Shown here: positions 1 to 10,440 of the stretch, piece by piece
Numbering within the stretch: position 1 is the first letter of the stretch
Layout of the letters: the number at the start of each line of letters is the position of its first letter
Assembly: GCA_013115135.1 (NCBI GenBank)
Contig: JABANP010000509.1
Coordinates: 1 to 37,812, forward strand
DNA from: Perkinsus olseni
Taxonomy: Eukaryota; Perkinsozoa; Perkinsida; Perkinsidae
Reading direction: 5' to 3'
DNA: 37,812 nt
Notes under the pieces: generated by a model
Databases searched by the model: none
What the model saw: the letters and a program-made list of their open reading frames with translations, nothing else
Told to the model about the DNA's origin: nothing
Made by a program: the position numbers and the translations under genes

Positions 1-3000
1 TACTCAACCTTGGCGACGGGGGTATTATTGGTTCTCGGGAGTAATCACTCACAACTAAGTAGGGTTATCGATGTCTCGAAGGCATGCCGTCTTGCGTTTC
101 CAGTACTCAACCTTGGCGACGGGGTATTATTAGTTCTCGGGAGTAATCACTCACAACTAAGTAGGTTATCGATGTCTCGAAGGCATGCCGTCTTGCGTTC
201 CACCACTCAACCTTGGCGACGGGGTATTATTAGTTCTCGGGAGTAATCACTCACAACTAAGTAGGGTTATCGATGTCTCGAGGGCATGCCGTCTTGCGTT
301 TCCACCACTCAACCTTGGCGACGGGGTATTATTAGTTCTCGGGAGTAATCACTCACAACTAAGTGGGTTATCGATGTCTCGAAGGCATGCCGTCTTGCGT
401 TTCCACCACTCAACCTTGGCGACGGGGTATTATTAGTTCTCGGGAGTAATCACTCACAACTAAGTAGGTTGTCCCGATGTCTCCGAGGGGCATGCCGTCT
501 TGCGTTTCCACCACTCAACCTTGGCGACGGGGTATTATTAGTTCTCGGGAGTAATCACTCACAACTAAGTAGGGTTATCGATGTCTCGAAGGCATGCCGT
601 CTTGCGTTCCACCACTCAACCTTGGCGACGGGGTATTATTAGTTCTCGGGAGTAATCACTCACAACTAAGTAGGTTATCGATGTCTCGAGGGCATGCCGT
701 CTTGCGTTCCACCACTCAACCTTGGCGACGGGGTATTATTAGTTCTCGGGAGTAATCACTCACAACTAAGTAGGGTTATCGATGTCTCGAAGGCATGCCG
801 TCTTGCGTTCCGACCACTCCAACCTTGGCGACGGGGTATTATTAGTTCTCGGGAGTAATCACTCACAACTAAGTAGGTTATCGATGTCTCGAAGGGCATG
901 CCGTCTTGCGTTCCACCACTCAACCTTGGCGACGGGGTATTATTAGTTCTCGGGAGTAATCACTCACAACTAAGTGGGTTATCGATGTCTCGAAGGCATG
1001 CCGTCTTGCGTTTCCAGTACTCAACCTTGGCGACGGGGTATTATTAGTTCTCGGGAGTAATCACTCACAACTAAGTAGGGTTATCGATGTCTCGAAGGCA
1101 TGCCGTCTTGCGTTTCCACCACTCAACCTTGGCGACGGGGTATTATTAGTTCTCGGGAGTAATCACTCACAACTAAGTAGGTTATCGATGTCTCGAAGGC
1201 ATGCCGTCTTGCGTTCCACCACTCAACCTTGGCGACGGGGTATTATTAGTTCTCGGGAGTAATCACTCACAACTAAGTAGGGTTATCGATGTCTCGAAGG
1301 GCATGCCGTCTTGCGTTCCGAGCACTCAACCTTGGCGACGGGGTATTATTAGTTCTCGGGAGTAATCACTCACAACTAAGTAGGGTTATCGATGTCTCGA
1401 AGGCATGCCGTCTTGCGTTTCACCACTCAACCTTGGCGACGGGGTATTATTAGTTCTCGGGAGTAATCACTCACAACTAAGTGGGTTATCGATGTCTCGA
1501 AGGCATGCCGTCTTGCGTTTCACCACTCAACCTTGGCGACGGGGTATTATTAGTTCTCGGGAGTAATCACTCACAACTAAGTGGGTTATCGATGTCTCGA
1601 AGGCATGCCGTCTTGCGTTTCCACCACTCAATCTTGGCGACGGGGTATTATTGGTTCCCGGGAGTAATCACTCACAACTAAGCGGGTTATCGATGTCTCG
1701 AGGGCATGCCTCTTGCGTTCCAGTACTCAACCTTGGCGACGGGGATACGATTGGTTCTCGGGGTAATCCCTCACAACTAAGTGGGTTATCGATGTCTCGG
1801 AGGCATGCCGTCTCGCGTTCCAGTACTCAACCTTGGCGACGGGGTATTATTAGTTCTCGGGAGTAATCACTCACAACTAAGTAGGTTATCGATGTTTCGA
1901 AGGCATGCCGTCTTGCGTTCCGAGCCACTCAACCTTGGCGACGGGGTATTATTAGTTCTCGGGAGTAATCACTCACAACTAAGTGGAGTTATCGATGTCT
2001 CGAAGGGCATGCCGTCTTGCGTTCCAGCCACTCAACCTTGGCGACGGGGGTATTATTAGTTCTCGGGAGTAATCACTCACAACTAAGTAGGTTATCGATG
2101 TCTCGAAGGCATGCCGTCTTGCGTTCCACCACTCAACCTTGGCGACGGGGTATTATTAGTTCTCGGGAGTAATCACTCACAACTAAGTAGGGTTATCGAT
2201 GTCTCGAGGCATGCCGTCTTGCGTTCCACCACTCAACCTTGGCGACGGGGTATTATTAGTTCTCGGGAGTAATCACTCACAACTAAGTGGGTTATCGATG
2301 TCTCGGAGGCATGCCGTCTTGCGTTTCACCACTCAACCTTGGCGACGGGGTATTATTGGTTCCGGAAGCAATCATTCACAACTAAGTAGGTTACCGATGT
2401 CTCGAGGGCATGCCGTCTTGCGTTCCTCCACTCAACCTTGGCGACGGGGTATTATTAGTTCTCGGGAGTAATCACTCACAACTAAGTAGGTTATCGATGT
2501 CTCGAAGGCATGCCGTCTTGCGTTTCACCACTCAATCTTGGCGACGGGGTATTATTGGTTCCCGGAAGCATTCACTCACAACTAAGCAGGTTATCGATGT
2601 CTCGAGGGCATGCCCTCTTGCCTTCCAGTACTCAACCTTGGCGACAGGATACGATTGGTTCTCGGGAGTAATCACTCACAACTAAGTGGGTTATCGATGT
2701 CTCGGAGGCATGCCGTCTCGCGTTCCAGTACTCAACCTTGGCGACGGGGTATTATTAGTTCTCGGGAGTAATCACTCACAACTAAGTAGGTTATCGATGT
2801 TTCGAAGGCATGCCGTCTTGCGTTCCAGTACTCAACCTTGGCGACGGGGTATTATTAGTCCTCGGGAGTAATCACTCACAACTAAGTAGGTTATCGATGT
2901 CTCGAGAGCATGCCGTCTTGCGTTCCACCACTCAACCTTGGCGACGGGGTATTATTAGTTCTCGGGAGTAATCACTCACAACTAAGTGGGTTATCGATGT

Positions 3001-3415
3001 CTCGAAGGCATGCCGTCTTGCGTTTCACCACTCAACCTTGGCGACGGGGTATTATTAGTTCTCGGGAGTAATCACTCACAACTAAGTGGGTTATCGATGT
3101 CTCGGAGGCATGCCGTCTTGCGTTCCAGTCACTCAACCTTGGCGACGGGGTATTATTAGTTCTCGGGAGTAATCACTCACAACTAAGTAGGTTATCGATG
3201 TCTCGAGGGCATGCCGTCTTGCGTTCCTCCACTCAACCTTGGCGACGGGGTATTATTAGTTCTCGGGAGTAATCACTCACAACGATGTCTCGAAGGCATG
3301 CCGTCTTGCGTTTCACCACTCAACATTGGCGACGGGGTATTATTAGTTCTCGCAAGCACTCACTTACAACTAAGTAGATTATCGATGTCTCGAAGACATG
3401 CCGTCTTGCGTTCCA
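1..3415. repeat. Satellite array, about 100-bp unit
   Basis: About 34 head-to-tail units of 100-103 bp. Each unit holds in order CTCAACCTTGGCGACGGGG, GTTCTCGGGAGTAATCACTC, TTATCGATGTCTCGA and GGCATGCCGTCTTGCG. Units differ by substitutions and 1-2 nt length changes, mostly in G runs and at the TTCCACCACT / TTCCAGTACT junction. The unit has short palindromes (ATCGAT, GGCATGCC). The array continues past the left edge of the window. It decays at the right end: one unit is cut short near 3283 and the last, near 3310-3415, carries the most substitutions. Reading frames inside it come from the repeat and shift between units, so none is called as a gene. Confidence 0.95.
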
Positions 3416-3417
3416 CC

Positions 3418-3936
3418 CTAAGCTCGAGCCAGGACCATCAAGGTGCGCTCTGCGGCTGAGTAGCGTGACTTCTCGTCGATGCGATACGACTCTCTCACCG
3501 TCTCGATGAACCAGAAGTTGATCCACAATGTGACGAATTGATCATGATAAGCGTCATCGATACCTTAGCTACATAACGCTGGTCATAACTGGGCTTCGCT
3601 TGGCGATTAACGTACTCGAAGAACACCATCCATCCTTGGGGCAGTGATTCGTGTCGATACGAGGGAATTCTGAACTAAGGATCAAAGCAAACGACGCACG
3701 AGAACGACTAACAACAACTTACGACTACTATAGATGAGCGACAAACCTGAATTCTCATAGCTGATCTCGTACATGATGAAGTAGGGAGACCACGAACCAC
3801 AGATCGTAAGACGTTGATGAACGCCAAGTGGGGGTTGGATCGGTCCTTCATTAAACCGCATACCGACACACTTCGCCTTGTACTCGGTGAAGTTCACCAG
3901 GTGCACGGGCACGGCCTTCTTGGAAACAAGGAGCTG
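3418..3936 (-). CDS. Spliced gene of unknown function, tandem copy 1
   Basis: I do not recognise the family. Three exons can be read on the minus strand: about 3936-3747, then one ending at the 52-nt intron, then 3563 to the stop at 3418. The introns are about 77 nt and 52 nt, the second starting GTACGT and ending CTAAG. Splicing removes all frame breaks and gives a smooth protein of about 150 residues. Landmarks are NFTEYKAKCVGMRF early, TNHCPKDGWCSS in the middle and WINFWFIETVRESYR near the C-terminus, ending LMVLARA. No ATG is visible in the first exon, which begins after an AG, so a 5' exon is missing or lies further upstream. The stop codon lies 3 bp from the satellite edge. The splice model is inferred from two near-identical copies and needs cDNA. 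Confidence 0.5.
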
Positions 3937-4245
3937 CTACGTTGCACTATCTCGTTGCAGTAGGTGTAGTTGTAGAACACAACATAAGTAGATTGGGCTC
4001 ATAGTGAACGAGATAGAGCAGATAGGTAAAGCGGAATAGTTGAGAGAATGGAGTGATAATGCGAAGCTAGTATGAGCACAGCTCCATTGTGTTACGTAGA
4101 CAGTGCAGATTCCCCTCTTCTCGGGGAAACGAAAGGTCGGAAGGGAAAACAATCACGACAGAAGGAAACTGGTGATTCATGAGAGGCTGCGTACGAGAGT
4201 AATTGATGGAAAGAGAAGTGGGCGACTGTTAGTCGTTATACCCAG

Positions 4246-4765
4246 CTAAGCTCGAGCCAGGACCATCAAGGTGCGCTCTGCGGCTGAGTAGCGTGACTTC
4301 TCGTCGATGCGATACGACTCTCTCACCGTCTCGATGAACCAGAAGTTGATCCACAATGTGACGAATTGATCATGATAAGCGTCATCGATACCTTAGCTAC
4401 ATAACGCTGGTCATAACTGGGCTTCGCTTGGTGATTAACGTACTCGAAGAACACCATCCATCCTTGGGGCAGTGATTCGTGTCGATACGAGGGAATTCTG
4501 AACTAAGGATCAAAGCAAAACGACGCACGAGAACGACTAACAACAACTTACGACTACTATAGATGAGCGACAAACCTGAATTCTCATAGCTGATCTCGTA
4601 CATGATGAAGTAGGGAGACCACGAACCACAGATCGTAAGACGTTGATGAACGCCAAGTGGGGGTTGGATCGGTCCTTCATTAAACCGCATACCGACACAC
4701 TTCGCCTTGTACTCGGTGAAGTTCACCAGGTGCACGGGCACCGCCTTCTTGGAAACAAGGAGCTG
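4246..4765 (-). CDS. Spliced gene of unknown function, tandem copy 2
   Basis: Second copy of the preceding gene. Exons: 4765-4576, 4497-4444 and 4391-4246. Introns: 4575-4498 (78 nt, GTTTGT...TTCAG) and 4443-4392 (52 nt, GTACGT...CTAAG). Exon phases match (1 then 1), and the protein has the same landmarks as copy 1. Only synonymous or intronic changes are obvious between the copies, which suggests both were coding until recently. Upstream sequence is cut at 4937 by the junction with the large duplication, so this copy has lost whatever 5' exon or promoter lay there and may not be expressed. Function unknown. Confidence 0.5.
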
Positions 4766-5221
4766 CTACGTTGCACTATCTCGTTGCAGTAGGTGTAGTT
4801 GTAGAACACAACATAAGTAGATTGGGCTCATAGTGAACGAGATAGAGCAGATAGGTAAGCGGAATAGTTGAGAGAATGGAGTGATAATGCGAAGCTGAGT
4901 ATGAGCACAGCTCCATTGTGTTACGTAGACAGTGCAGGAGTTTCCGCAGTTTGCAGCGGCATCTAGACAGTCAGGAAGGACGAACTCAAAATCCCGGCAA
5001 TCGAGGCATGTTGAGCATTGCGGAGTACAATTACCACAAAGCCTGCGACTCTCGGCAGCTGAACCACCAACCCATGTTCCATCACCCACCTGGTCGGGGA
5101 TCGGGCCAAGCCTACCCTTCGCGTGGTGGTCTTCCATAACCTTAGCACGGCGATCACCGTCTTGAACAGCGATAGCAACACCAATGATGAGCATAATTCT
5201 CACAGCGAAGAATGCAACCAT
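4766..5221 (-). pseudogene. Secreted Cys-rich protein A1, C-terminus replaced
   Basis: Starts at the ATG at 5221 (MVAFFAVRIM...). I chose it over the ATG at 5353 because it gives a signal-peptide-like start (RIMLIIGVAIAV) matching the paralogs, and because the shared upstream motif would otherwise fall inside the ORF. The mature part has the Cys run CGNC, QCSTCLDC, then C and C at spacing 9 and 6. At 4937 the duplication junction replaces the family's CxCC ending with about 57 unrelated residues read from the neighbouring repeat unit, ending at 4766. Against A2 it also lacks three residues after HHA. It is either a broken gene or a new chimeric ORF. Confidence 0.7.
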
Positions 5222-5287
5222 GTCTACCGCAGCGTAGATCAATTTCAAATGTTGTATCAAATGAAATGAACTGCACGAATCAGTTTT

Positions 5288-5325
5288 GCTTAGCTTAGCT
5301 AAGCTAGCTAAAGCTGAGCTAGTTG
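5288..5325 (-). promoter_or_regulatory. AGCTTAGCT-type motif upstream of A1
   Basis: Cluster of overlapping AGCTTAGC / GCTAAGC / CTAGC units 67-104 bp upstream of the A1 start codon. The same kind of cluster sits at the same distance before all five Cys-rich genes, although the flanking sequence of the A and B types has diverged. A promoter or transcription-start element is the likely reading. Confidence 0.5.
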
Positions 5326-5329
5326 AATC

Positions 5330-5890
5330 TAACGCATCATAATGACAGTTCAATAAGAACTGTACGATATGTAACAGTACTACAATACCGAGTTCAGCAC
5401 TACTCAGCTGTTAGACTATCACCGCTGGCATTATCCTGACAGTGAGCATTTTCTTTTTTCCCCTTTCTTCAGTCAAGTCGTATTCAACGTTTCCGGGAAC
5501 ACGGTGTCCCGTCATGAGAGACAATCCGACAAGGAACGCTATGCGGGTGAGTGCTTTAGGGTACGGTCTGGTGCCCAATCGTTGGGATATTCATATCATC
5601 ATAATATTCGCCACTCCTATGCCTCCTGCGTGCCGACTCGTGTTCCCAATGTCTAATGCGCGAGATAGCGCGATCGCAGTCGGAGTTAGTGCGTATCATT
5701 ACTCTCAGCTGAACTCATTATTCGGCGGATAATATTCGCCTTGCACTCGCGTGCATGAGCATGCGTTCTAGGTTCCGCTACAGAAAGTCATTATCGATCG
5801 ACTCCTCTGAGCTCGAGAGTCACGTGTTCAGCTCTACAACTCTTCAGGCCCTGTCTCAAATAGCCACACTGTAATGAGTTATAGTGTACC
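5330..5890. other. No gene seen
   Basis: Conserved with 16913-17470 in copy 2. Small ORFs here match between the copies only because the DNA is nearly identical. No motif or protein-like reading was found. Confidence 0.5.
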
Positions 5891-6240
5891 AATTTGATAG
5901 CGCCGAGCAGATGATCACGGACCAGTTCGTTGGCGCCGCAGCAAGAGGTGGAGAGCAATCCTGTAGCATGGGAAGCTGACGAGAATGTCCGGAACCTCGA
6001 CGATCAGTGCTTCGAGGTCGCCTAGCTAGCGTGGTGCAGCTGTTAACCATTAGGGAACTCAAGCCAATGATTGAGTAGAACCCGGCGATTCTATCCAACT
6101 TAAACTATATGTGAGAGTCCGGACTCGTGATTGGGTCGAACCTCTCTCGTCTGAGTGATGGAGACATTATTGATCAATGTATCTTTCGCTAAGCTTAAGT
6201 GATATACATTGATGTCGTTAATAAGTAGGGAAATTTACTT

Positions 6241-6261
6241 GTCCTCTTAGAGGACTCCTCT
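6241..6261. repeat. 14-nt X / inverted X / X element
   Basis: GTCCTCT, T, AGAGGAC, TCCTCT: two palindrome centres 7 nt apart with 1-nt loops, so the 6-mer repeats after exactly 14 nt. It is present in both duplicates. Confidence 0.8.
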
Positions 6262-6469
6262 ACATTCTCTATGAGCCTTGGTTACCATGAGTTATTCTTT
6301 TGTTGGGTTCATGTTCAACGAGGACCTGGTACAGCGACACTATAGTCAAGAGATCATCTACAAGCGTCAAGCTGAGCTAAGGTTTCATAGTTTTTCGGGT
6401 GGACAAGATTCAGAATGTGAGCTTCGTCAGCCCGCCTTCAAATCAACGGGCTCGTGAATGCTGATGCGA

Positions 6470-6514
6470 TGCGCAAGTTGCGCAGCGCAACTCCAGTAAG
6501 ACTGAATCAGTCTT
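6470..6514. repeat. Two adjacent 14-nt palindromic insertions
   Basis: TGCGCAA, G, TTGCGCA, GCGCAA at 6470-6490 and AAGACTGA, A, TCAGTCTT at 6498-6514, the second preceded by CAGT exactly 14 nt before CAGTCTT. The related glycosyltransferase gene at about 13925-13960 reads straight through both points without them, so they are insertions. Confidence 0.8.
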
Positions 6515-6631
6515 CATACTGGGTTACCGTACGGCGTACAGCCCCTCGTAGCTGCCGCAAGAGTCATCATCGAGGATAAACAAGTAGCCGTGGATCTTCC
6601 ACGGTAGAAGTCGGAGCAGCATCTCCACATC

Positions 6632-6670
6632 TAGACAGGATCTGTCGTAGGCTACGACAGATCCTGTCTA
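6632..6670. repeat. 39-bp perfect palindrome, 1-nt loop
   Basis: Two 19-nt arms (TAGACAGGATCTGTCGTAG and its complement) around a single G at 6651. A second palindrome, GGCTACGA, C, TCGTAGCC, follows at 6671-6687. Both are absent at the matching place in the gene at 13098-14895 (near 14060) and present in copy 2 at 18215-18253. Confidence 0.9.
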
Positions 6671-7386
6671 GGCTACGACTCGTAGCCATCGAAGTTTCTT
6701 TCGTATTGTAAGCTACGGACATTAGCATGCCGACACGCTTGGCTGGAGGAGCCCCAGCAACCGTTGCCGGGACTTGCGCGTGACGGGTCTCCCACAGGCA
6801 TAGACGTACTGAGCTAAGAAAAAGAGCGAAAAGTACGCTTCGGCTGCTGTCTTAAGGAGCGCAGTTGGATGTAAGAAAGGCTAAGCGCAAGATAAGACAA
6901 TTCACTCAACCAAGCTTAGTATGGAAATTCCATAGTGGAATCCCAAGCACGTGTTGCAATTGCGAGCTCAATGCGTTGTGCTAAGCCTCAGGCTTAGAGC
7001 CTGTAGATGATTCGTTGGACTCAACTTGTCGGGCCTGAAGGTTCCAAAGAGAATTTACATACTTGCGGTAGAGAGGTGAATCGTTGCGGTTCGCTGAGAT
7101 TCAGCGGCTGGACAGAGAGAATAAATATTCGGAATACTCCACTCGGTGGAGGATTTAATTTGGGGAGATCTGCGACTTGTCCCACGACGGTGGCATGACG
7201 AGGCATGGAAGATCCTTCAAGAAGGGCAGACCTGGGAGAAGCTGCATCAAGTCACCTGCAAAATCAACATTCATCGAACTTGATGGCCAGCATTGGTGTT
7301 CTCTCAATACGGAAGCGCTCTGCAATATTATGACCCTACCTTACTCGAGCCTAACGTGCCGTCTGAGAACAACCTTCTCCAAAGGT

Positions 7387-7406
7387 GACGCGGCGCGTCA
7401 GACGCG
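7387..7406. repeat. 14-nt X / inverted X / X element
   Basis: GACGCG, G, CGCGTC, A, GACGCG. Period 14, loops of 1 nt, in both duplicates. The homologous flank of the longer gene near 15125 lacks it. Confidence 0.8.
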
Positions 7407-7499
7407 CTGCTCGGAGGCCGATCGTCTTCACCACTCGGAATGCAGCCGACTATTTTCTTACCGTCGATGCTGAGCACTCTCTGAAGAGCCACACTGATA

Positions 7500-8140
7500 A
7501 CAAACGCCTAGAAGGTCAGTGATGTCGCCTGCATCCCGGAGCTCTGAATAGCTCTGGACGCGGATACTATCGCGCGTCTGATTTCGAGATCGACGTCTGT
7601 CGCAGAAAGACATCGCGACACTTCACCTTGCCTCTTTCGACGTGTTCCTCCGCGGCCTTACCATCAGTGAGGCTTACTGGCTTGTCAATGAGGGTTGCTC
7701 ATGCCCAGACTCCTCAGACCAGCTCATGTGGGGAAGTCTCTCTTCCGTTGATTCATCTTTCTTCAACTCAACGCGCTCCTCGCCCTCGAGAGTATAGTGT
7801 CGGATCAGAGACTCCGGCATTCCCGAAAAGCATCGCGGTGTCTACGGAAAACTGCAATGTTCTCAGAGCAAGCAAGCCCTGTAAACCGGAAGTTGATAGT
7901 AATATTCGAAGTTGAACGGAAAGAAGGTAATGGTAAACAGTCGATGGCGAATCATCGTAGTTGAAAAGTCCGCCCTGGGCGCTTTTGGAGAGGCTCAGGT
8001 GCGGGCCAGAGCACTACGTATTCACAACATTTGTGCGTCTCGACTTCACCATGGTGCGCGGCAGGCTGTGTAGAAATATCGCTCTTCCGTCTAGACCATC
8101 AGTGACTGATGATCAGCCATGGTCCATCGTCGGATGGATG
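7500..8140. other. Spacer without a recognisable gene
   Basis: Nearly identical to 19130-19780. Part of it (GCGCTCCTCG ... TACGGAAAAC, about 7765-7860) also matches about 16225-16300 and, more weakly, 10270-10370 and 21225-21310. It therefore belongs to the ancestral repeated unit. Short ORFs here carry no protein-like signal. Confidence 0.5.
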
Positions 8141-8143
8141 AAT

Positions 8144-8461
8144 CTAGTTGGCGGTGCAACACACGCAAGACGCCCCGCAGTTCTCGTATGCAGTCACACA
8201 GTCGTCACTAAGGGAACCAGCCTTCCTGCATTCTCGGCATTCTGGGCATGCTGCTCTCGGGTCACCACCTAGCTGGCGCACATGGTCAGGTGAAGCACCG
8301 AGTCCTGCTCTCTCACCCAGATGGTGAGGCACTGGGCCAGAGTTACCCTCCGCGACGTTGGCGTAGTGCTCATGCATGACCTCGGCACTGCGGTCACCAT
8401 CAAGAACAGCCGCAGCAATACCAATGATGAACATGATCCTCGCAGGGAAGGATGCAACCAT
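8144..8461 (-). CDS. Small secreted Cys-rich protein, B1
   Basis: 105-residue protein on one exon. An N-terminal signal peptide is likely (M-V-A-S-F-P-A-R then IMFIIGIAAAVL), followed by an acidic/His stretch (VMHEHYA) that may be a propeptide. The C-terminal third holds eight cysteines: C-2-C-2-C-9-C-6-C-3-C-1-CC, ending ACCTAN-like after CxCC. The same framework is found in the A-type paralogs despite low identity in the middle. I know no named family with this pattern; a disulfide-rich secreted protein is inferred. Function (defence, host interaction, structural) cannot be told from the sequence. It has an AGCT-type motif 74-109 bp upstream. Confidence 0.75.
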   Translation of the reverse strand: MVASFPARIMFIIGIAAAVLDGDRSAEVMHEHYANVAEGNSGPVPHHLGERAGLGASPDHVRQLGGDPRAACPECRECRKAGSLSDDCVTAYENCGASCVCCTAN

Positions 8462-8534
8462 GTCTACGACAGCGTGGGTTAATATGAACCTGAGTCAGCT
8501 GAGTATTTTCAATGACTTCGGTTGAGCGAATCGC

Positions 8535-8570
8535 TATAGCTTAGCTCCAATAAGCTAAGCTAGCTGAATC
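8535..8570 (-). promoter_or_regulatory. AGCTTAGCT-type motif upstream of B1
   Basis: AGCTTAGCT, AATAAGCTAAGCTAGCT cluster 74-109 bp upstream of the B1 start codon, in the same place as in the paralogs. Confidence 0.5.
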
Positions 8571-8628
8571 AAATTCGGCATGGTCGTGCAGGCCACCGAC
8601 CCTAACTGATCCTCTCCCATGGGGGTCT

Positions 8629-8648
8629 CCCTGGTCCAGGGACCCTGG
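8629..8648. repeat. 14-nt X / inverted X / X insertion, copy 1 only
   Basis: CCCTGG, T, CCAGGG, A, CCCTGG. Copy 2 has only CTCCCTGGACCAC at this place (about 20262), so 14 nt (TCCAGGGACCCTGG) were gained in copy 1 or lost in copy 2. Confidence 0.85.
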
Positions 8649-8816
8649 ATCACTGTAAACCACACCCACGCGAGACCAGCCCACTGTAGAATGAGTTCGT
8701 AGGGTGGCGTATGCGTACGGGCCGCAGAGATAGCAGAGAGGCTAACGTGAGCCAGCAAAATGGCGTCACGTCTCTGCGTGACGGGCGCACCCGGAGGCAG
8801 CGAATCCACAACATCA

Positions 8817-9439
8817 GGAGCCGATTAAAGTGCTCTGATTTCCGAGTCCAAGTTCTCGGAAAAGCGGCTTTTCCGAGCTCGGATAAAAACTATGAATTAA
8901 AGTGCGTTCTAAAATCCGAGCTTTTTTCCGAGCTCGGAAATCGTGTCACTCGGTTCCGAGTGAGGCGATTTCACGATTGTCGATTTAAGTGCTGAGCTTT
9001 CCGAGTTCCAAGTACGAAAAGTTTTCAGGGTCTTTGGACTCCCGGAAATCCGGACCCGAGCTCGGAAAACCCACAAAACCACTCGCCAACAATGAGCGCT
9101 CACTCATAGAAAACCATTGAGTCTTCGCCAAGAAATCCCGACAGGAAGAAACGCTCTTCGCACGCAAAGATTCGCGGCGTTCCACTCTTTCCAAGTTACT
9201 CGGGAAACACCTAAATATCGAGCATTTTTCCAAGACCAAGCTCGTGATGCCGTTGAGCACTTTAATTCGGGGAATGTGACTCGGTCCGAGTTCTCGGGAA
9301 AAGCCCTCGGGAAATCGACTTTTCCGAGGGATCGCACTTTAATCCGTGGACTCTCGGAATGGGATTTCCAAGGCTCGGAACTCGGTAACCGAGTACTTGG
9401 ACTCGGAACTCCGAAGGCCTCAGCACTTTAATTGGCTCC
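8817..9439. mobile_element. 623-bp non-autonomous element with nested inverted repeats
   Basis: Absent from copy 2, where the flanks ACAACATC and GATGTAG are joined by a single G (about 20431). The ends are inverted: GGAGCCGATTAAAGTGCT at 8817 and the complement of GGAGCCAATTAAAGTGCT ending at 9439. The core ATTAAAGTGC occurs three times forward in the left half (8824, 8896, 8983, the last with one change) and three times reversed in the right half (9257, 9334, 9423). It is nested like successive inserted pairs. The interior is rich in CCGAGCTCGG-like runs. No transposase is seen. A target duplication is at most one A on each side. It is probably a MITE-type element or several nested ones. 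Confidence 0.8.
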
Positions 9440-10440
9440 AGATGTAGTTGATTGCCCTATTTCGAACCAACTTCGAGAGGATGGTGCACAACCGTGGCTA
9501 GAGTGCAGTGGGAGAACTGTCGGACTCGAGGGGACTCGCCATGGAGCTAGGGAACGACTCCCAGGAAGAAGAGCTTGGGGACACCACTAAGGGCCACCCT
9601 AGCTCAGGATGACGTCAATTGTACCTGGTCAGGCTCGGGGAAGGACGCAGATGATTCTCCGATTGCGAAACTTTCAAATTCATGTCGTTTCGAGATAGAC
9701 TTGTGAGACGTGGTGGCGGCATGCCCAAGCAGAGTCCCTCGGAGCCCGAGGCCTGGACCAATCTTGAGTAGGCACGCAGTAGCTTGGAAGTTTCCAGCCA
9801 GCGGAATCCCTCAGGTATTTTATCATGTCCTGCAGTTAGGAACAGTTCGGAACACAAATACTATCGCGTTTTATGGCAAAGCTTTGGAGCGACGTCAGCT
9901 ATAGATAAGATGACCGTTGACCTGAAGCGAGCTGAACGCGGGTCTAGCCTAGACTCTCCTTGAGCTTCCTTCACTCTCAGACCGCCTAGAGGTATCCCGA
10001 TGCAACGACATCCTTAGGGACAACTTTCCGACCGGAGGATCCGTTTCCGTCCCTATGAAGCGTGGAAATTCACCTTCGTTGCCCACCAATCTCCATTCTG
10101 GCTTTCGTAGAGGTTCCGGTGACCTACATACAAGGCTAAGAGCACACCACTGTACCCCTTCCGCAGTCTCACAATCGATAACGCGGACGGGTTCCTCAAT
10201 GACGGTCACAGCCCGTATACTAAAGGCCAGCCCATGCGGACTGGCCTCTGACTCGATGAGTAATCTCCTTCTAACTCAAGACGCTCATCGCTCCCGTGAG
10301 TATGGTTCCGGCGTTCTCGAGGCCGCATCACTGTGCCTACACGAAACTGCGACACTCGCTATGGGGGTGAGTGAACATTCGGGCTCCAAGAGGAACACGA
10401 CCGTGGAAATTACAACATCCCTCGTTCTTTTCGAACAACT
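9440..10440. other. Diverged duplicated spacer
   Basis: Aligns with about 20432-21370, with many substitutions and small indels. No shared reading frame is maintained between the two copies, so I call no gene. Confidence 0.5.

Larger units (their letters stand above)
3418..4936. repeat. Direct tandem duplication, 828-bp spacing
   Basis: The sequence from 3418 reappears from 4246 almost unchanged (a few substitutions and one extra A). Homology begins at the CTAAGCTCGAG that holds the stop codon of the gene inside and runs to GACAGTGCAG. There unit 1 continues into private sequence (to 4245), while unit 2 jumps at 4937 into the large segmental duplication. The high identity makes this a recent event. 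The left border of unit 1 abuts the satellite array directly. Confidence 0.9.
5900..7500 (-). pseudogene. Decayed glycosyltransferase copy 1
   Basis: Three blocks align in order with the gene at 13098-14895 and its upstream flank: about 5940-6010 (the VDPDML region), about 6430-6790 (the DDDSYDSYDG region) and about 7190-7500 (the start region and 5' flank). The blocks have many substitutions, frameshifts and stops. Several short palindromic insertions are absent from the longer gene (near 6470, 6498, 6580, 6632-6670, 7387). A 345-bp insertion separates the first two blocks, and the first half of the coding region is missing. No reading frame survives. It is called a pseudogene because every conserved block is interrupted. 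Confidence 0.75.
4937..10440. repeat. Large segmental duplication, copy 1
   Basis: Matches 16511-21335 in the same orientation. Identity is very high from 4937 to about 8590 and clearly lower from there to about 10400, so the two halves may have separate histories. Contents in order: Cys-rich gene A1, a decayed glycosyltransferase copy, Cys-rich gene B1, a 623-bp inverted-repeat element absent from copy 2, and about 1 kb of non-coding sequence. The left breakpoint at 4937 lies inside the A-type ORF. Confidence 0.9.

Noticed and set aside
1..3415. CRISPR array
   Set aside because: Whole units are near-identical, with no unique spacers, and the DNA is eukaryote-like.
10..3459. Series of ORFs of 60-90 codons in the satellite
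   Set aside because: They are the same unit read in shifting frames; unit length is not a multiple of 3 and stops recur in each unit.
5221..5353. Longer N-terminus for A1 (and A2 to 16936)
   Set aside because: It would bury the signal peptide at residue 45, overlap the upstream motif and has no counterpart in the B genes.
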